Assembly: GCA_033239125.1 (NCBI GenBank)
Contig: BSWB01000005.1
Coordinates: 101,803,994 to 101,867,993, forward strand
DNA from: Fagopyrum homotropicum
Taxonomy: Eukaryota > Streptophyta > Magnoliopsida > Caryophyllales > Polygonaceae
Length of the DNA stretch: 64,000 nucleotides
Reading direction: 5' to 3'
The position numbers were made by a program, and so were the translations under genes. Below the pieces are notes generated by a model. The model was given only the letters and a program-made list of their open reading frames with translations, had not been told where the DNA came from and did no database searches. This document shows positions 23,866 through 36,475 of this stretch, in pieces; the first letter of the stretch is position 1; each line of letters begins with the position of its first letter.

Positions 23866-26751
23866 TGTAACGTCCCAAATTTTGGCGCGTTTGTGTTTTG
23901 TATTTTCTCGGATTTTATCGATATTTTAAATAGCTTAATATTGTTGGCAAGAATTTCTACGTCGTAATTTAAGTTATTGTATTATTATCGAGAATATTTT
24001 AAGAGAACGATTTGTATATGATAACTTAGTTATTCTATTTTTTTTTTGAAAAAGTCAGAAATTCCCGATTAAAAAGTATTGTTCCGACTCTTTTTGATCG
24101 AGTTATATTATTTATTTTATCTTCTTCCACTGCCTGATGCGTCCCCTCGTTTACCTTGCTGGCTGATGAGCAGCCTTTACACACCGACCCCTCGTCCTCA
24201 CAACCCCTCATCACCCCGCTACTGATGCCGCTTGCAGCTTATCCCCTGCTGCACCCTAGCCGCCTAGCCTAGCCTCGACCTCTGCCCCTTTTCCCACTCC
24301 ATCAACCTCTCATTTCATCACTCAACACACTGTCTAACCATCATCAACATAGCAACCCCGCCACCTCTTAGCTGCAACCCTCTGTTCTGCACTCTCCATA
24401 CTCTCTCTATTTCTCGAACCCTTCTGCAACCAAGAGTAACGCACCCTCGATCCCGTCTCGAGCCCGTCGACGAGCCACAACCACTTGTGAGCCTCGCCCT
24501 TGCCCAGCCTCCTGTCACCTTGATGGAAACCTCAACAGGCCCTTACCTATCGAGCATTTCACCCGTCTGCAGAAACCAGAGAGCAGTGCCACTTGGGCTG
24601 CCGCCCTCCCTCGCCCTCGCCTAAGTCGGAGAAGCCCTTCTGGAGCCCTTCCGGCCACTCGAAGCCGGAGAAGCACCCTGCAGCCTAGCCTCGATTATTT
24701 CTGTCGTCTTTCTGTCGAGCCGCCTTCTTCCTTCTCCCCCACCGTTCCTGCCGCCTCAGGAACGCCTCAGAGAGAAACCCTCCTTGTCGGAGACCGAAGG
24801 CCGACTGCCCTTGCTGCTGCGCCCTTGCCGTGCCGAAGCCGGAGATCCATCAGACGAGGCCCGCCGCCCTGCTTCCCTTTTCTTTTCCAGACAGCGTATG
24901 AATCGATTGAGGAAGAAGCTTTTAGGGTTTTTAAATCGGACCCCTCACTTCTGGTATAATTACTAATGTGACCCACAGTTTTATATAATTGCAGATTTGA
25001 CCCATAATTTTGGAATGTAACAAGTATGCCATCTGCAGGATATTATTTACAGATTTTGGCCCAAGGTTTTATTTACAGAAAATGTCCCAAGTTTCTAGAA
25101 TTGTTTATATTACTTGGAAAAATGTTTTTACCATTTTAAATTTGGGTTTCACTTGATTTATATTCTTATTCATATATACCATATATATTATGCTCATATT
25201 GGATTGATTCCGGGTTATGACTCAAAGATTAAATTACGGGATTTTAAAGTCGTCTTTGAAAACGAGTTTTACCTTGGGTTTATGATTTTATACAATTTGC
25301 CCGGAATATATATTTACGGTTTTAACTTGGGTTTTAAAAGTGGAGTTTTCCTTAAATTTTTTATATGTTAAGTATTCCGTTCAAATTTAGCGTTATGCTA
25401 AATTTGTTTAGTTTGGTCTTAGGTTCGGAAGCGCCCCGACAAAGGCCAACAAATCCTTTCTCGACATTCGTAGATCGTCTTCCGCCTTTGACCTCGTGTG
25501 AGTATCTCCTAACTTGATCTTGTTATGTTTAGTAGTATCATGCTAGGTTGGATCTAGCATAACTTAGAGAGAATACCAAGTAGTGGTTATGGACCTTAGG
25601 TGAGTGTTTGAGGATTGTGAAATATTTTAAGGCTTGAGGTGTTGATGTATCTTGTGAGGTTGTTTATGGCTTTAAGTTATATGGTTGATCTTGTGAGTGT
25701 TCTGAGGCTTGAGGTTGGGGTTGTATGATCTTGTGAGATTGTTGAGACTAGGATGAGAGTATCCTAGCATGTGTTGGGATGGTTATGACCTTGTGATATC
25801 GTGAGGATTAGGAGTCGTATCCTATCATGGTTATGGTTTATGATCTTGCGAGATCATTGGGACTAGAAGTCTAAGGACTTCTAGCATGTGAGAGAGATGT
25901 TGATTGTGTGCCTTGTTTTGACCAGGCATTGAGTGTCTTCCTACGGGAAGTTGAGAGCGGTGGTTAGCGGGATTATCTTTGGGACGAGGTAAGTCTCCGG
26001 ACTTACTTAGCTCGTATTCCTTGTATTAGCATTGATGTGTGTTTGGTGGTGTGTGTTTATTGTCTATTGTTTATAACAACTAAACCGGAATTAGGATTAC
26101 CGACCTTTATATTATTTTGGCCCAAGTGTATGATAACGGGCGGTGACAACTTGCCTGGCTCCCGCGAGAGCTAGGAGGTTCTCGGCGACTATCCCGTGCT
26201 GGTAGACGGTCAGATGCATCAGTACCATTCCATGCCGGTAAGTAGGGACCGAGGCGAGTTTCGGTGACTCTCGTGTCACAACCTAAGTTGAATTAGAACG
26301 GGATATGACTTAATAATAATAAGATAATAAATCGGACTTGTGTTTGTGCCTTTCACCTTGATTCTAATGCTTCGAATATTAGCTAACGATTTTATACCGA
26401 TTGTTGTAGATTGCCTTGCAGGTTAGGAATGCGGCCGAGAGATCCGGAAGAGTGGGCAGCCGGGGTCCCGTACATTTTAGGATTGAGTTTTCGTTGGAGT
26501 CGTGTTTAAGTTGTGTATTCATTATATTGTATGTCGCGTGTATGGAATTTGGTCTTTTGGTTGTATCTCGGCTGAAGTCTTTTGTTTGTATGGTTTCGGG
26601 TTTCATTGCATTGCATAAAATGTATTTCGTTTTGGCTTTTATTTGTGCCTTGTTGAAAGATCCGGTGAAATTGTTGTCAGGCTAAGGGTCGGGACCCATT
26701 GTGAGGTCTCAACCCGTAGCATCCCGAGTCCTACGGATTCGGGGTGTTACA
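23866..26751 (+). repeat. 5' LTR of the level-5 element
   Basis: AT-rich start, TATA-like TTATATTATTTATTTTATC at about 24105, then a GC-rich coding-like stretch (24125-24900), an AT-rich stretch, an array of short hairpins (25540-25884), the block shared by many LTRs here (ACTTACTTAGCT at about 26001 and CCCAAGTGTATGATAACGGG at 26121-26140), and a TTCGGGGTGTTACA end. Open frames inside (24318, 24767, 24784, 25114, 26379, 26416) recur identically in the right LTR and are not convincing genes. Confidence 0.92.
25540..25884. repeat. Array of five short hairpins in the LTR
   Basis: Perfect stems can be read at: ATGCTAG/CTAGCAT (25540-25560), CTAGGAT/ATCCTAG (25748-25767), TAGGA/TCCTA (25809-25824), TGATCT/AGATCA (25841-25856) and CTAGAAGTC/GACTTCTAG (25863-25884). 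Loops are four to seven bases. The same array is in the right LTR, and diverged forms are in the level-1 and level-0 LTRs. Confidence 0.8.
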
Positions 26752-29700
26752 AAAGTGGTATCAGAGCCCTAGGTTGACAACAATGGCACTCGCAATCTTC
26801 TAAAGGCCGAATAAGGAATAAACAGAACCCCGCGGGTTTTGAGTTTTCGTTTTCAAAATTACATGCATGAGTCGGGGTAGAATGTACGGACCACCACTCC
26901 TTCCGCGGATCTCGGCAACATAGTTTATTGGATTTTTAGTATATATATGTATATATATGTATATATGTAGATATGTATTGTGGACTTAGGATGTTTTTGG
27001 ACTATTATTGTATGTGGATTGTAGTTGCATGATGAACATGATTTATGTGTATGGTTGTATATGTGAACGATTATATGTTTTGGACCTTATATTGTGGATG
27101 AAATGTTGGATGTATTATATTGGTAGTGATATGGACTTAGAATTTATATATTTATGTATACGTATTCTTATTATATATTATAGTAGCATATGTAGTTAGA
27201 GGACCTAATAAAAAAGATGATAAGTGTAGTATCATCACCTTTAAAGACGATGTGGTTGGTTTGGCATAGCGTTCATACCTGGAGTACACTCAAATATCAA
27301 GTTTAGCATTTCGTGTTAACAAACACCATGGCATTTCTCGGATTCCTTTAAAAGGATGTCAACGAGGAGGACTAGAGATGACGTACACAAGGGACAACCA
27401 AACAAAAGAAAACTTGAGACAACTTAAGAGGAATCCAGATGGAAGAAATACAAGAAAAGGGAGCAACATTAAAGTGTAGAAGCGGTTACAAAGAAGTCAC
27501 GATTAGAAAGACAACGAGATCATTAGGGATAACAAACTTAAGTTCCTCAAGAGGACGCATGAACAACTAAAGATGTGAATCGCGAAGGAAAGGGATACAT
27601 TCTAAGGAGGTTAATGGTGGTATTCCATTAAGATGTGACGCTTTCCTTAGGCGTTCCTAAGCATTGGAGTCGAGATGAGAGAAGAGATCGAACCATTTGC
27701 TAAAGATTTAAGATACCGTAAGTTAAGCTTACGAGATACCAATAAGTGAAGTGTCAACATGACAACATCACTAGAGTTATGAGAAGAAGGGAATGGTAGG
27801 GATTTACGTGGAGTTGACCGGTTACCGTTAAAATGTTAAGGATAAGAAACGCCACGAAGAAGGAAGTGTGTGAGGATGATGATCTTCAGGAAATGAAAGA
27901 TGAAATGAGGAGTGTGGATAGAAAGACTTAAGTACCGGCCAGGAGGAGCGCGAGTGGATGCTAATTAAGGTCACAATTTTTGAGAAGTGCTTTCGCAAAA
28001 CATCATGAAGAGCGGTTAAGCCTTTGAAGGTGGGTCTTATGACACGAAATAGCTGGGCAGGTATAGTTATCTTACAAAAGCGGAAGGAAGAGGGGAGCAT
28101 AATTGGAGCTAACTAAGTGGGAAGTAGAATAAAAAGGAGCTAGTGAAGTTTAAGGTGTACCCCGATGAGGTTAACCTTCATGAGTATGGTAACATGGAAG
28201 TGTGGTAGGAGGGTAAGTCGTTGATCTTGGAGGGGGTCATCAATGAGTTAATCGGTGACCACCAAAAATGCACAAGTGTGGGTTGTATACTGGCGAATGT
28301 AGGTAGGGAGAGTAAACAAGATTATGGGATCATGAAGAGGGGTAACAAGGACGTGGAATATTCGTGGTGGTTGAATGTTGGCAATAAAAAGGTATATCAA
28401 GGGAAGTGCAAATGTCTTAATCATGTAGGAAATTATCGATTCCAGCAAGTGATAGTACCGTACCATGTGGAGAGGGATTATAACAATCTGGTGTGACCTT
28501 CTTAGGTCATGGGTTGTCATATGGAGGAATGACACGGATCAGGGTGAAGGAAACTGGAAGGAAAAAGAGAGAGGTGAGTCTTCTATGGTTATTATGCGTA
28601 AAGGGGATATTATAAGAGGAGGTATGGTATGTTTGTTCTAAGGTTATAGATGTTATGTTTTCGCGAGCAAAAATTAAGTCGAGGTTTTTGTGACTCGCAT
28701 GGAGAAGCCATAGTGGCTATGACGTGAAACGAGGAATCTAGATTAGAGCAATGCATCAAGCTTAGAGTTATGATGTTAGTACATGGTGGAGTTATGAGTG
28801 GATCTTTCAGTGATTGTGGTTGATAAATTTTGCCTAAAGGCATACTGGTACGGTTGCGGAGTTGTTTATGTGATATCAAGAGATGCATAAGGTGACCAAC
28901 TAGAGTAAGAGAAAACCGAAGTCTTGAAGTTTGATATTGACATGAGATGTACAAGAAGTATATATATGAAAGATTGAGGTTAGAACCTTTGCGGTCGGAT
29001 TGACGTTACATAAGAAAATGAAGAAGTTTTGCACCTATTCGAAGGAATGATGCAAGCTTATATAGAATACGAAGAGTTCCTCCCTTATGTTGGGATGCCA
29101 AGGAAAGCAAAGAAGATAAGATCGATTTGTTAGAAGGCATGCTTAAGTCTTGTAGTTAAGACCTTCGTGACTAAACATATGTACGAGATCAAGAAATATT
29201 ATTATCGCCATTCCTTCGAAGGGAAAAGGGGGATTAAGTTGAAATATTGCTTAACCAAGGCTTCACAAGTCAGAAGACTCAAGCAAGTCCCTCGAGTTCA
29301 GGAGATGAAAGATCTTTTAAAGAGAACGGTCGACATTGTAGCTGAAGATGGAACAATACACGAGTCTTAAAGACGACACATCAATATATCGAGGTAGATC
29401 AATTATAACATGACCACCTGTCAAGTTTTAAGACAAGGTTGTGCTGATCCTATGTTATGGGACGAAAGGCGAAAAGACGAGAACCGAGATATCACGGATT
29501 CCAATATGTCAGAATGTGGATTTTTCCACTAAGGTCAGGCTTGACTCAATTCCGATATCTAAGGCGCCGTATGGAATGACACTTGTGAAGAGACATGAGT
29601 CGTGGAAGCAAGTGAAGGAGCAATCGCAAGAACTTATTGAGAAGAGTTCATTAGAATTAGTGAAAGGCTATGGAGAACTCCGAATGTTATCCTGAACTCT

Positions 29701-30987
29701 TGAATTGAAGTTCATATTGGGAATATCTTAAACTCTTGATTTGAAGTTGTTATGGAGAACACCAGTTTGCGAAAAGAAAGACGGTTATCTCCGTTGTACA
29801 TCGATTACAGTGAGTTGAGAAAGGTGACAATGAAGGACAAGTATCCCTCGACCACTTGCATGGGTCGGTAGTCTCTTCTAAAAATTTATTTAAGGGCTGA
29901 TTGCCACCAATTGAGAATTCGAGACTCAGATATTACAAACACGGCATTTTGGACCAACCAGAGTCACTAGAGCGAGAAGTCGTATGACAAGATGTCTCGG
30001 GATGGCAAATCCCGAGAGATATGAAAGGAGTTACAATTTATCTTAGATGTGCTAAGCTTTACCAAATATGTGAATGGAGAAGTTGTGTAACACCTTTTAT
30101 GGTAACCTACTACGGATGATAATGAAGTATTGAATGAGATGAAGAATTGAACATAGAGTTGATGAGAGTTAAGAGGGGATTTATTGGTGCAACTGTTTCG
30201 ATTTACCTTGAGGTATTATGGGTTTGAAGTGGACAAGTGATTCTCCAAGACAAGGTCTTGATTGGGTATTGAGGAGCGATGTAAAAGTAATAGCATAATG
30301 GTATCGTTAGTAGAAGCGATGCGAAGTAAGGTACTTCCTTCGTTACTTGGAATTGCCACAAGAATTGAGGAAACATAACATCAAAGTTGGTTTGACAAGA
30401 ACCAAAGCTAATGGTGTAAATTGGAAGTTCGATCTTCTTTGATAGAGACATTAAAGAGAAACCTAATGGAAATGTTGCATTGAGAAAGAGCCGAGAAGGA
30501 AGTTGAGTTCCGATATATCGACCTTTTGAGATCTTAGCGATAGTTGGAGAAGTGTCTTATAAGTTGGCGTCGCCGCCAAGAGTAGAGAGTGTTCACCCGG
30601 TGTTTCATGTGCATCAGTCGAGGGAATACTTACATGACTCGAGACATGTAGACCGTTGTGATGATCTAGTCGAGAGGAGGAGCCGATGAGGCTAAGTGGA
30701 AGACGTAGGATAGTATCTTTGGTCGAGTTTTATGCAGGTTTAGCGACATCTATAGGACCATCGGGTTAGTCCCGAGATCTTTCATTGGTTGTGCTTATGT
30801 GATTTGTAACGTGCTTTTTCTTTGTGTATGTACCTTGCGAGGTCTTGATGTGTTTATGCCAGTAGACTTTGGATTAGAGGGCCGTAGTTGCCACGTTATA
30901 GTGATCCGAGCGGTTAGAGAGACGTGAGCTTTCGAGGGTTCGAATTTAGCAAGTTTCGGGACGAAACTTATTTTTAGGGGGATCTCA
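26752..30987 (+). pseudogene. Decayed pol remnants of the level-5 element
   Basis: The order of surviving pieces follows a gypsy pol. ISKAPYGMTLVKRHE (about 29555-29610) corresponds to the start of reverse transcriptase, then YIDYSELRKVTMKDKYP (about 29800-29850) and HQLRIRDSDITNTAF (about 29905-29950). A jump follows to EVSYKLASPPRVESVHPVFH (about 30550-30605), the end of integrase, and a chromodomain-like DEAKW at about 30690. Active-site blocks of reverse transcriptase, RNase H and integrase are missing, and stops and frameshifts are everywhere. I recognise no gag or zinc knuckle in 26800-29400. The interior is over a kilobase shorter than that of the related element at 17976-23548. Confidence 0.8.
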
Positions 30988-33872
30988 TGTAACGTCCCAA
31001 ATTTTGGCGCGTTTGTGTTTTGTATTTTCTCGGATTTTATCGATATTTTAAATAGCTTAATATTGTTGGCAAGAATTTCTACGTCGTAATTTAAGTTATT
31101 GTATTATTATCGAGAATATTTTAAGAGAACGATTTGTATATGATAACTTAGTTATTCTATTTTTTTTTGAAAAAGTCAGAAATTCCCGATTAAAAAGTAT
31201 TGTTCCGACTCTTTTTGATCGAGTTATATTATTTATTTTATCTTCTTCCACTGCCTGATGCGTCCCCTCGTTTACCTTGCTGGCTGATGAGCAGCCTTTA
31301 CACACCGACCCCTCGTCCTCACAACCCCTCATCACCCCGCTACTGATGCCGCTTGCAGCTTATCCCCTGCTGCACCCTAGCCGCCTAGCCTAGCCTCGAC
31401 CTCTGCCCCTTTTCCCACTCCATCAACCTCTCATTTCATCACTCAACACACTGTCTAACCATCATCAACATAGCAACCCCGCCACCTCTTAGCTGCAACC
31501 CTCTGTTCTGCACTCTCCATACTCTCTCTATTTCTCGAACCCTTCTGCAACCAAGAGTAACGCACCCTCGATCCCGTCTCGAGCCCGTCGACGAGCCACA
31601 ACCACTTGTGAGCCTCGCCCTTGCCCAGCCTCCTGTCACCTTGCTGGAAACCTCAACAGGCCCTTACCTATCGAGCATTTCACCCGTCTGCAGAAACCAG
31701 AGAGCAGTGCCACTTGGGCTGCCGCCCTCCCTCGCCCTCGCCTAAGTCGGAGAAGCCCTTCTAGAGCCCTTCCGGCCACTCGAAGCCGGAGAAGCACCCT
31801 GCAGCCTAGCCTCGATTATTTCTGTCGTCTTTCTGTCGAGCCGCCTTCTTCCTTCTCCCCCACCGTTCCTGCCGCCTCAGGAACGCCTCAGAGAGAAACC
31901 CTCCTTGTCGGAGACCGAAGGCCGACTGCCCTTGCTGCTGCGCCCTTGCCGTGCCGAAGCCGGAGATCCATCAGACGAGGCCCGCCGCCCTGCTTCCCTT
32001 TTCTTTTCCAGACAGCGTATGAATCGATTGAGGAAGAAGCTTTTAGGGTTTTTAAATCGGACCCCTCACTTCTGGTATAATTACTAATGTGACCCACAGT
32101 TTTATATAATTGCAGATTTGACCCATAATTTTGGAATGTAACAAGTATGCCATCTGCAGGATATTATTTACAGATTTTGGCCCAAGGTTTTATTTACAGA
32201 AAATGTCCCAAGTTTCTAGAATTGTTTATATTACTTGGAAAAATGTTTTTACCATTTTAAATTTGGGTTTCACTTGATTTATATTCTTATTCATATATAC
32301 CATATATATTATGCTCATATTGGATTGATTCCGGGTTATGACTCAAAGATTAAATTACGGGATTTTAAAGTCGTCTTTGAAAACGAGTTTTACCTTGGGT
32401 TTATGATTTTATACAATTTGCCCGGAATATATATTTACGGTTTTAACTTGGGTTTTAAAAGTGGAGTTTTCCTTAAATTTTTTATATGTTAAGTATTCCG
32501 TTCAAATTTAGCGTTATGCTAAATTTGTTTAGTTTGGTCTTAGGTTCGGAAGCGCCCCGACAAAGGCCAACAAATCCTTTCTCGACATTCGTAGATCGTC
32601 TTCCGCCTTTGACCTCGTGTGAGTATCTCCTAACTTGATCTTGTTATGTTTAGTAGTATCATGCTAGGTTGGATCTAGCATAACTTAGAGAGAATACCAA
32701 GTAGTGGTTATGGACCTTAGGTGAGTGTTTGAGGATTGTGAAATATTTTAAGGCTTGAGGTGTTGATGTATCTTGTGAGGTTGTTTATGGCTTTAAGTTA
32801 TATGGTTGATCTTGTGAGTGTTCTGAGGCTTGAGGTTGGGGTTGTATGATCTTGTGAGATTGTTGAGACTAGGATGAGAGTATCCTAGCATGTGTTGGGA
32901 TGGTTATGACCTTGTGATATCGTGAGGATTAGGAGTCGTATCCTATCATGGTTATGGTTTATGATCTTGCGAGATCATTGGGACTAGAAGTCTAAGGACT
33001 TCTAGCATGTGAGAGAGATGTTGATTGTGTGCCTTGTTTTGACCAGGCATTGAGTGTCTTCCTACGGGAAGTTGAGAGCGGTGGTTAGCGGGATTATCTT
33101 TGGGACGAGGTAAGTCTCCGGACTTACTTAGCTCGTATTCCTTGTATTAGCATTGATGTGTGTTTGGTGGTGTGTGTTTATTGTCTATTGTTTATAACAA
33201 CTAAACCGGAATTAGGATTACCGACCTTTATATTATTTTGGCCCAAGTGTATGATAACGGGCGGTGACAACTTGCCTGGCTCCCGCGAGAGCTAGGAGGT
33301 TCTCGGCGACTATCCCGTGCTGGTAGACGGTCAGATGCATCAGTACCATTCCATGCCGGTAAGTAGGGACCGAGGCGAGTTTCGGTGACTCTCGTGTCAC
33401 AACCTAAGTTGAATTAGAACGGGATATGACTTAATAATAATAAGATAATAAATCGGACTTGTGTTTGTGCCTTTCACCTTGATTCTAATGCTTCGAATAT
33501 TAGCTAACGGTTTTATACCGATTGTTGTAGATTGCCTTGCAGGTTAGGAATGCGGCCGAGAGATCCGGAAGAGTGGGCAGCCGGGGTCCCGTACATTTTA
33601 GGATTGAGTTTTCGTTGGAGTCGTGTTTAAGTTGTGTATTCATTATATTGTATGTCGCGTGTATGGAATTTGGTCTTTTGGTTGTATCTCGGCTGAAGTC
33701 TTTTGTTTGTATGGTTTCGGGTTTCATTGCATTGCATAAAATGTATTTCGTTTTGGCTTTTATTTGTGCCTTGTTGAAAGATCCGGTGAAATTGTTGTCA
33801 GGCTAAGGGTCGGGACCCATTGTGAGGTCTCAACCCGTAGCATCCCGAGTCCTGCGGATTCAGGGTGTTACA
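30988..33872 (+). repeat. 3' LTR of the level-5 element
   Basis: Nearly identical to 23866-26751 and carrying the same hairpin array (about 32661-33005) and shared block (about 33121 and 33242). It ends ATTCAGGGTGTTACA at 33872, followed by the CCTGC duplication and the rest of the interrupted level-4 LTR. Confidence 0.92.
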
Positions 33873-36475
33873 CCTGCAAGGCATCTACAAGCGGTATAAA
33901 ACCGTTAGCTAACATTCTATGCATAAGTATAACGGTAAAAGCACAAACACACAACATACGCAATCAGCATGTAACACTCATTCCTTTTTATTATCTTTAA
34001 TTAAGTGATACGTCATTACTAATGATACTTATTTTGTGACACGAGGGATTCCCAAACCTCGCCCCTGTCCCCGTTTACCAACGCGGAATGGTACTAATGC
34101 ATGTGACCGTCTACCGGACTGGGCTGGTCGCAGGGAACCTCCTAGACTCTCGCAAGAGCTAGGCAGATGATGTCACGACCCGTTATCATACACTTGGGTC
34201 AATTATACTATACTACAGTCGGCCTATTGCATTTTTGTTATTTATCTTAACTATCACACACCACTCATACGCATCACACACATGCAAGAAGCTAGCTAAG
34301 TAAGTCAGTGGACTTACCAGAATTAAAACTCGTCTCTCTTAACAACACTAACAGTAGCTGCAGGGACTCAGTTGCCTGTCAAAGGAGGCACGTGGATCAA
34401 CATTTTTCCTTGGATACTTAGAAGTCTAAAACTCCTAAGATGTATGATTCTATGTGCAGAAGTTATTACAATGTCTATTTAAGGTAAAATGACTATTTTA
34501 CCCTTGGTTCCGAGACTTTCAAAAACCCGTAAAAAGTACTTAAATTCTTACTTGAGGCTAACTAATCAAGTTCTACTCCCTAGGATGATTTTAGGTGACA
34601 ACTATAAAAACTACCCATTTTCTATTTCCCGAAAAGTCACTAAAGTCCAACTACAGCTTTAAATAAAAAATTAAAATAAACTTATAAAAATTCTAAAATA
34701 AATTTCTAACTTATCTATGATCTCTAATCTACTCATAGGAGAAATAATTTCTTAAAACTGTTCAATCGTTATTCCTACAAAAATCTTTAAAGTTGCCTAC
34801 AACACTACAATTGTTCCCATACTTAGTCAAATTTTTCTGCTGGAAAAACAGCTCAACTACTCCACTTTGAGACCCTATAACTTTCAATCCGACCGTTCAT
34901 TTGTTCCCAAATTTTAATACAGTAAACTATGTATATCTATCTATGATCTATTAAAAGTTCAACGGTGGATCTTCAACCAATCGTTTTAACATTGGTTCAC
35001 AACAGTGGCCATTCTTACTTTCAAAACTGAAGTTTTAAAGGGAGTTTCTCACTTCAATTTATATGATAATCTGATCTACTTCACTAGGTCATCTAATGGC
35101 CATAAATTGGACACTCTAGGAAGCTACAACAACTCGCTTACTACTCATCACTTCTCTAGTTCGATCTATCCTCATCACCACACTAAAACATTTTAAAACC
35201 TAAGTACACACATGTCTATTTCATCTATAGTTTAAAGATTGAACTGCAGCCAAGATAAAGGGAGAATGATTGATCATTTACCCAAGGTTTTGATGACTGC
35301 AGAAGGTAAGTTGTTGCACTAGTGTGGGAGGGTCCGATTCCAAGGTGGCCGTCTCTTCTTTTGTCACCGCAGGCCACGAACGAACAGCCCTCCAACTGGT
35401 TATCTTCTGGGAAGGAGTGTGTACTGAGAGTTAGATTTAGAGAGGAACTTAAGTGTAGAAGGGCTGGCTGAAATTACTTACACTACTCCGGCTGCTGGCG
35501 AGCTTTTCCTTGCAATTTCTTGTGGTTGGAACGTTGTTGAGTGTGTGCAGAATGTGGGCAATAGCAGGAGGGTTTGCTGCGTGAACCTGGAGCACAAAAA
35601 GGACGACTGGCTGCTGTAGTTCCCTCGCTTCTGGCGTAAATCTGGAGCACAGGAAAGGCGTTGCAGTTCCTCTCTTCTGGCGTGAATTTGGAGCACAGAA
35701 TAGGCGTTGCAATGCCTCTCTTCTGGCATGAATATGGGGTTGTTACAGCCCCTTATTTATCTCCTTAAATATCTCATTTATGCAGCTGTTACAAAGTGGA
35801 GAGAAGGAAAGAGAAGGGCTGGCTGTTCATACGTAATTCACAGGCTGGAGAGGGCTGCAAGCTGGGCTGGAGGGAGCTGAATGTGTTGGGCCGGAGGGGC
35901 TGTTAATGGGCTCGTAACTAGCTTCTCCCGGACTGCTGCAGGCTGGGCTCGAAGTCACCTGCTGGGCTGTTATGGGTAAGCAAAAAACTGGGCTGTTTAA
36001 GGTAGAAAAAACGTGGGCTGAAGCATGCAAGAAAGGTGGCTGAATTACTTGTCAAAAATCTGTCAAAACTCGTCACAGCTTGTCAGGATCTCGTCTCAGC
36101 TTAGTCATGATCTCGTCTCAGCTTAGTCATGGCCTCGTCACAGCTTGTCATGAGCTCGTCACAGCTTGTCCTCAATAAGAATGAATTATAATACTAGGGT
36201 TTGATATAAATCTATCATTTTATGTGAATTAAATTCCACATAAAATAATAGATAGTTATAAGGGTTAGAGTTTGATATAATTTTATCATTTTATGTGAGT
36301 TAACTTCTACATAAAATAATAGATAATTCTAAGGATTAGAGTTTGATATAATTTTATCATTTTATGTGAATTAAATTTTACATAAAATAATGAAATTTGT
36401 GAAGGGAGAGATACTAGATAGAATGGGAAACCGTCAACGACGGAATTAGACGGAATAAAAATTCCGGATATTACA
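33873..36475 (-). repeat. 5' LTR of the level-4 element, outer part
   Basis: It continues the LTR broken at 23865, matching 15374-17975 of the other copy, with the same 50-bp array (about 35584-35734) and 71-bp array (36195-36400). It ends at ATTACA (36475), followed by the GTAAC duplication and the interrupted MULE intron. Confidence 0.92.

Larger units (their letters stand above)
23866..33872 (+). mobile_element. Non-autonomous gypsy element (level 5) with near-identical LTRs
   Basis: CCTGC is duplicated at 23861-23865 and 33873-33877. LTRs begin TGTAACGTCCCAAATTTTGG and end GTGTTACA: left 23866-26751 (2886 bp), right 30988-33872 (2885 bp). I found only about six differences (a T-run length near 24035, GATGG against GCTGG, TGGAGC against TAGAGC, AACGATT against AACGGTT, CTACGG against CTGCGG, TTCGGGG against TTCAGGG). 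The primer-binding site TGGTATCAGAGC is at about 26757, and a polypurine tract TTTTTAGGGGGA lies before 30988. The 4.2-kb interior has only decayed pol scraps, so it must rely on proteins from another element. Confidence 0.93.
15062..36475 (-). mobile_element. Tekay/Del-like Ty3/gypsy retrotransposon (level 4), containing another element
   Basis: GTAAC is duplicated at 15057-15061 and 36476-36480. LTRs begin TGTAAT and end TTACA in element orientation (minus strand). The 3' LTR is 15062-17975 (2914 bp). The 5' LTR is 23549-36475, interrupted by the level-5 element; without it the length is 2915 bp. I counted at least 12 differences between the two, about 0.4 percent, mostly transitions. The primer-binding site next to the 5' LTR matches initiator methionine tRNA; the polypurine tract is next to 17975. 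The integrase and C-terminal chromodomain indicate the Tekay/Del group of chromoviruses. The gag-pol frame is broken in four places. Confidence 0.93.

Noticed and set aside
24318..26685. Several open frames of 60-90 codons, repeated at 31439-33806
   Set aside because: They recur because both lie in the two LTRs of the same element. No start context, splice sites or protein similarity support them.
28221..28535. Overlapping 91- and 95-codon frames in the level-5 interior
   Set aside because: No similarity to gag or to any protein I recognise; surrounding sequence is decayed retrotransposon DNA.
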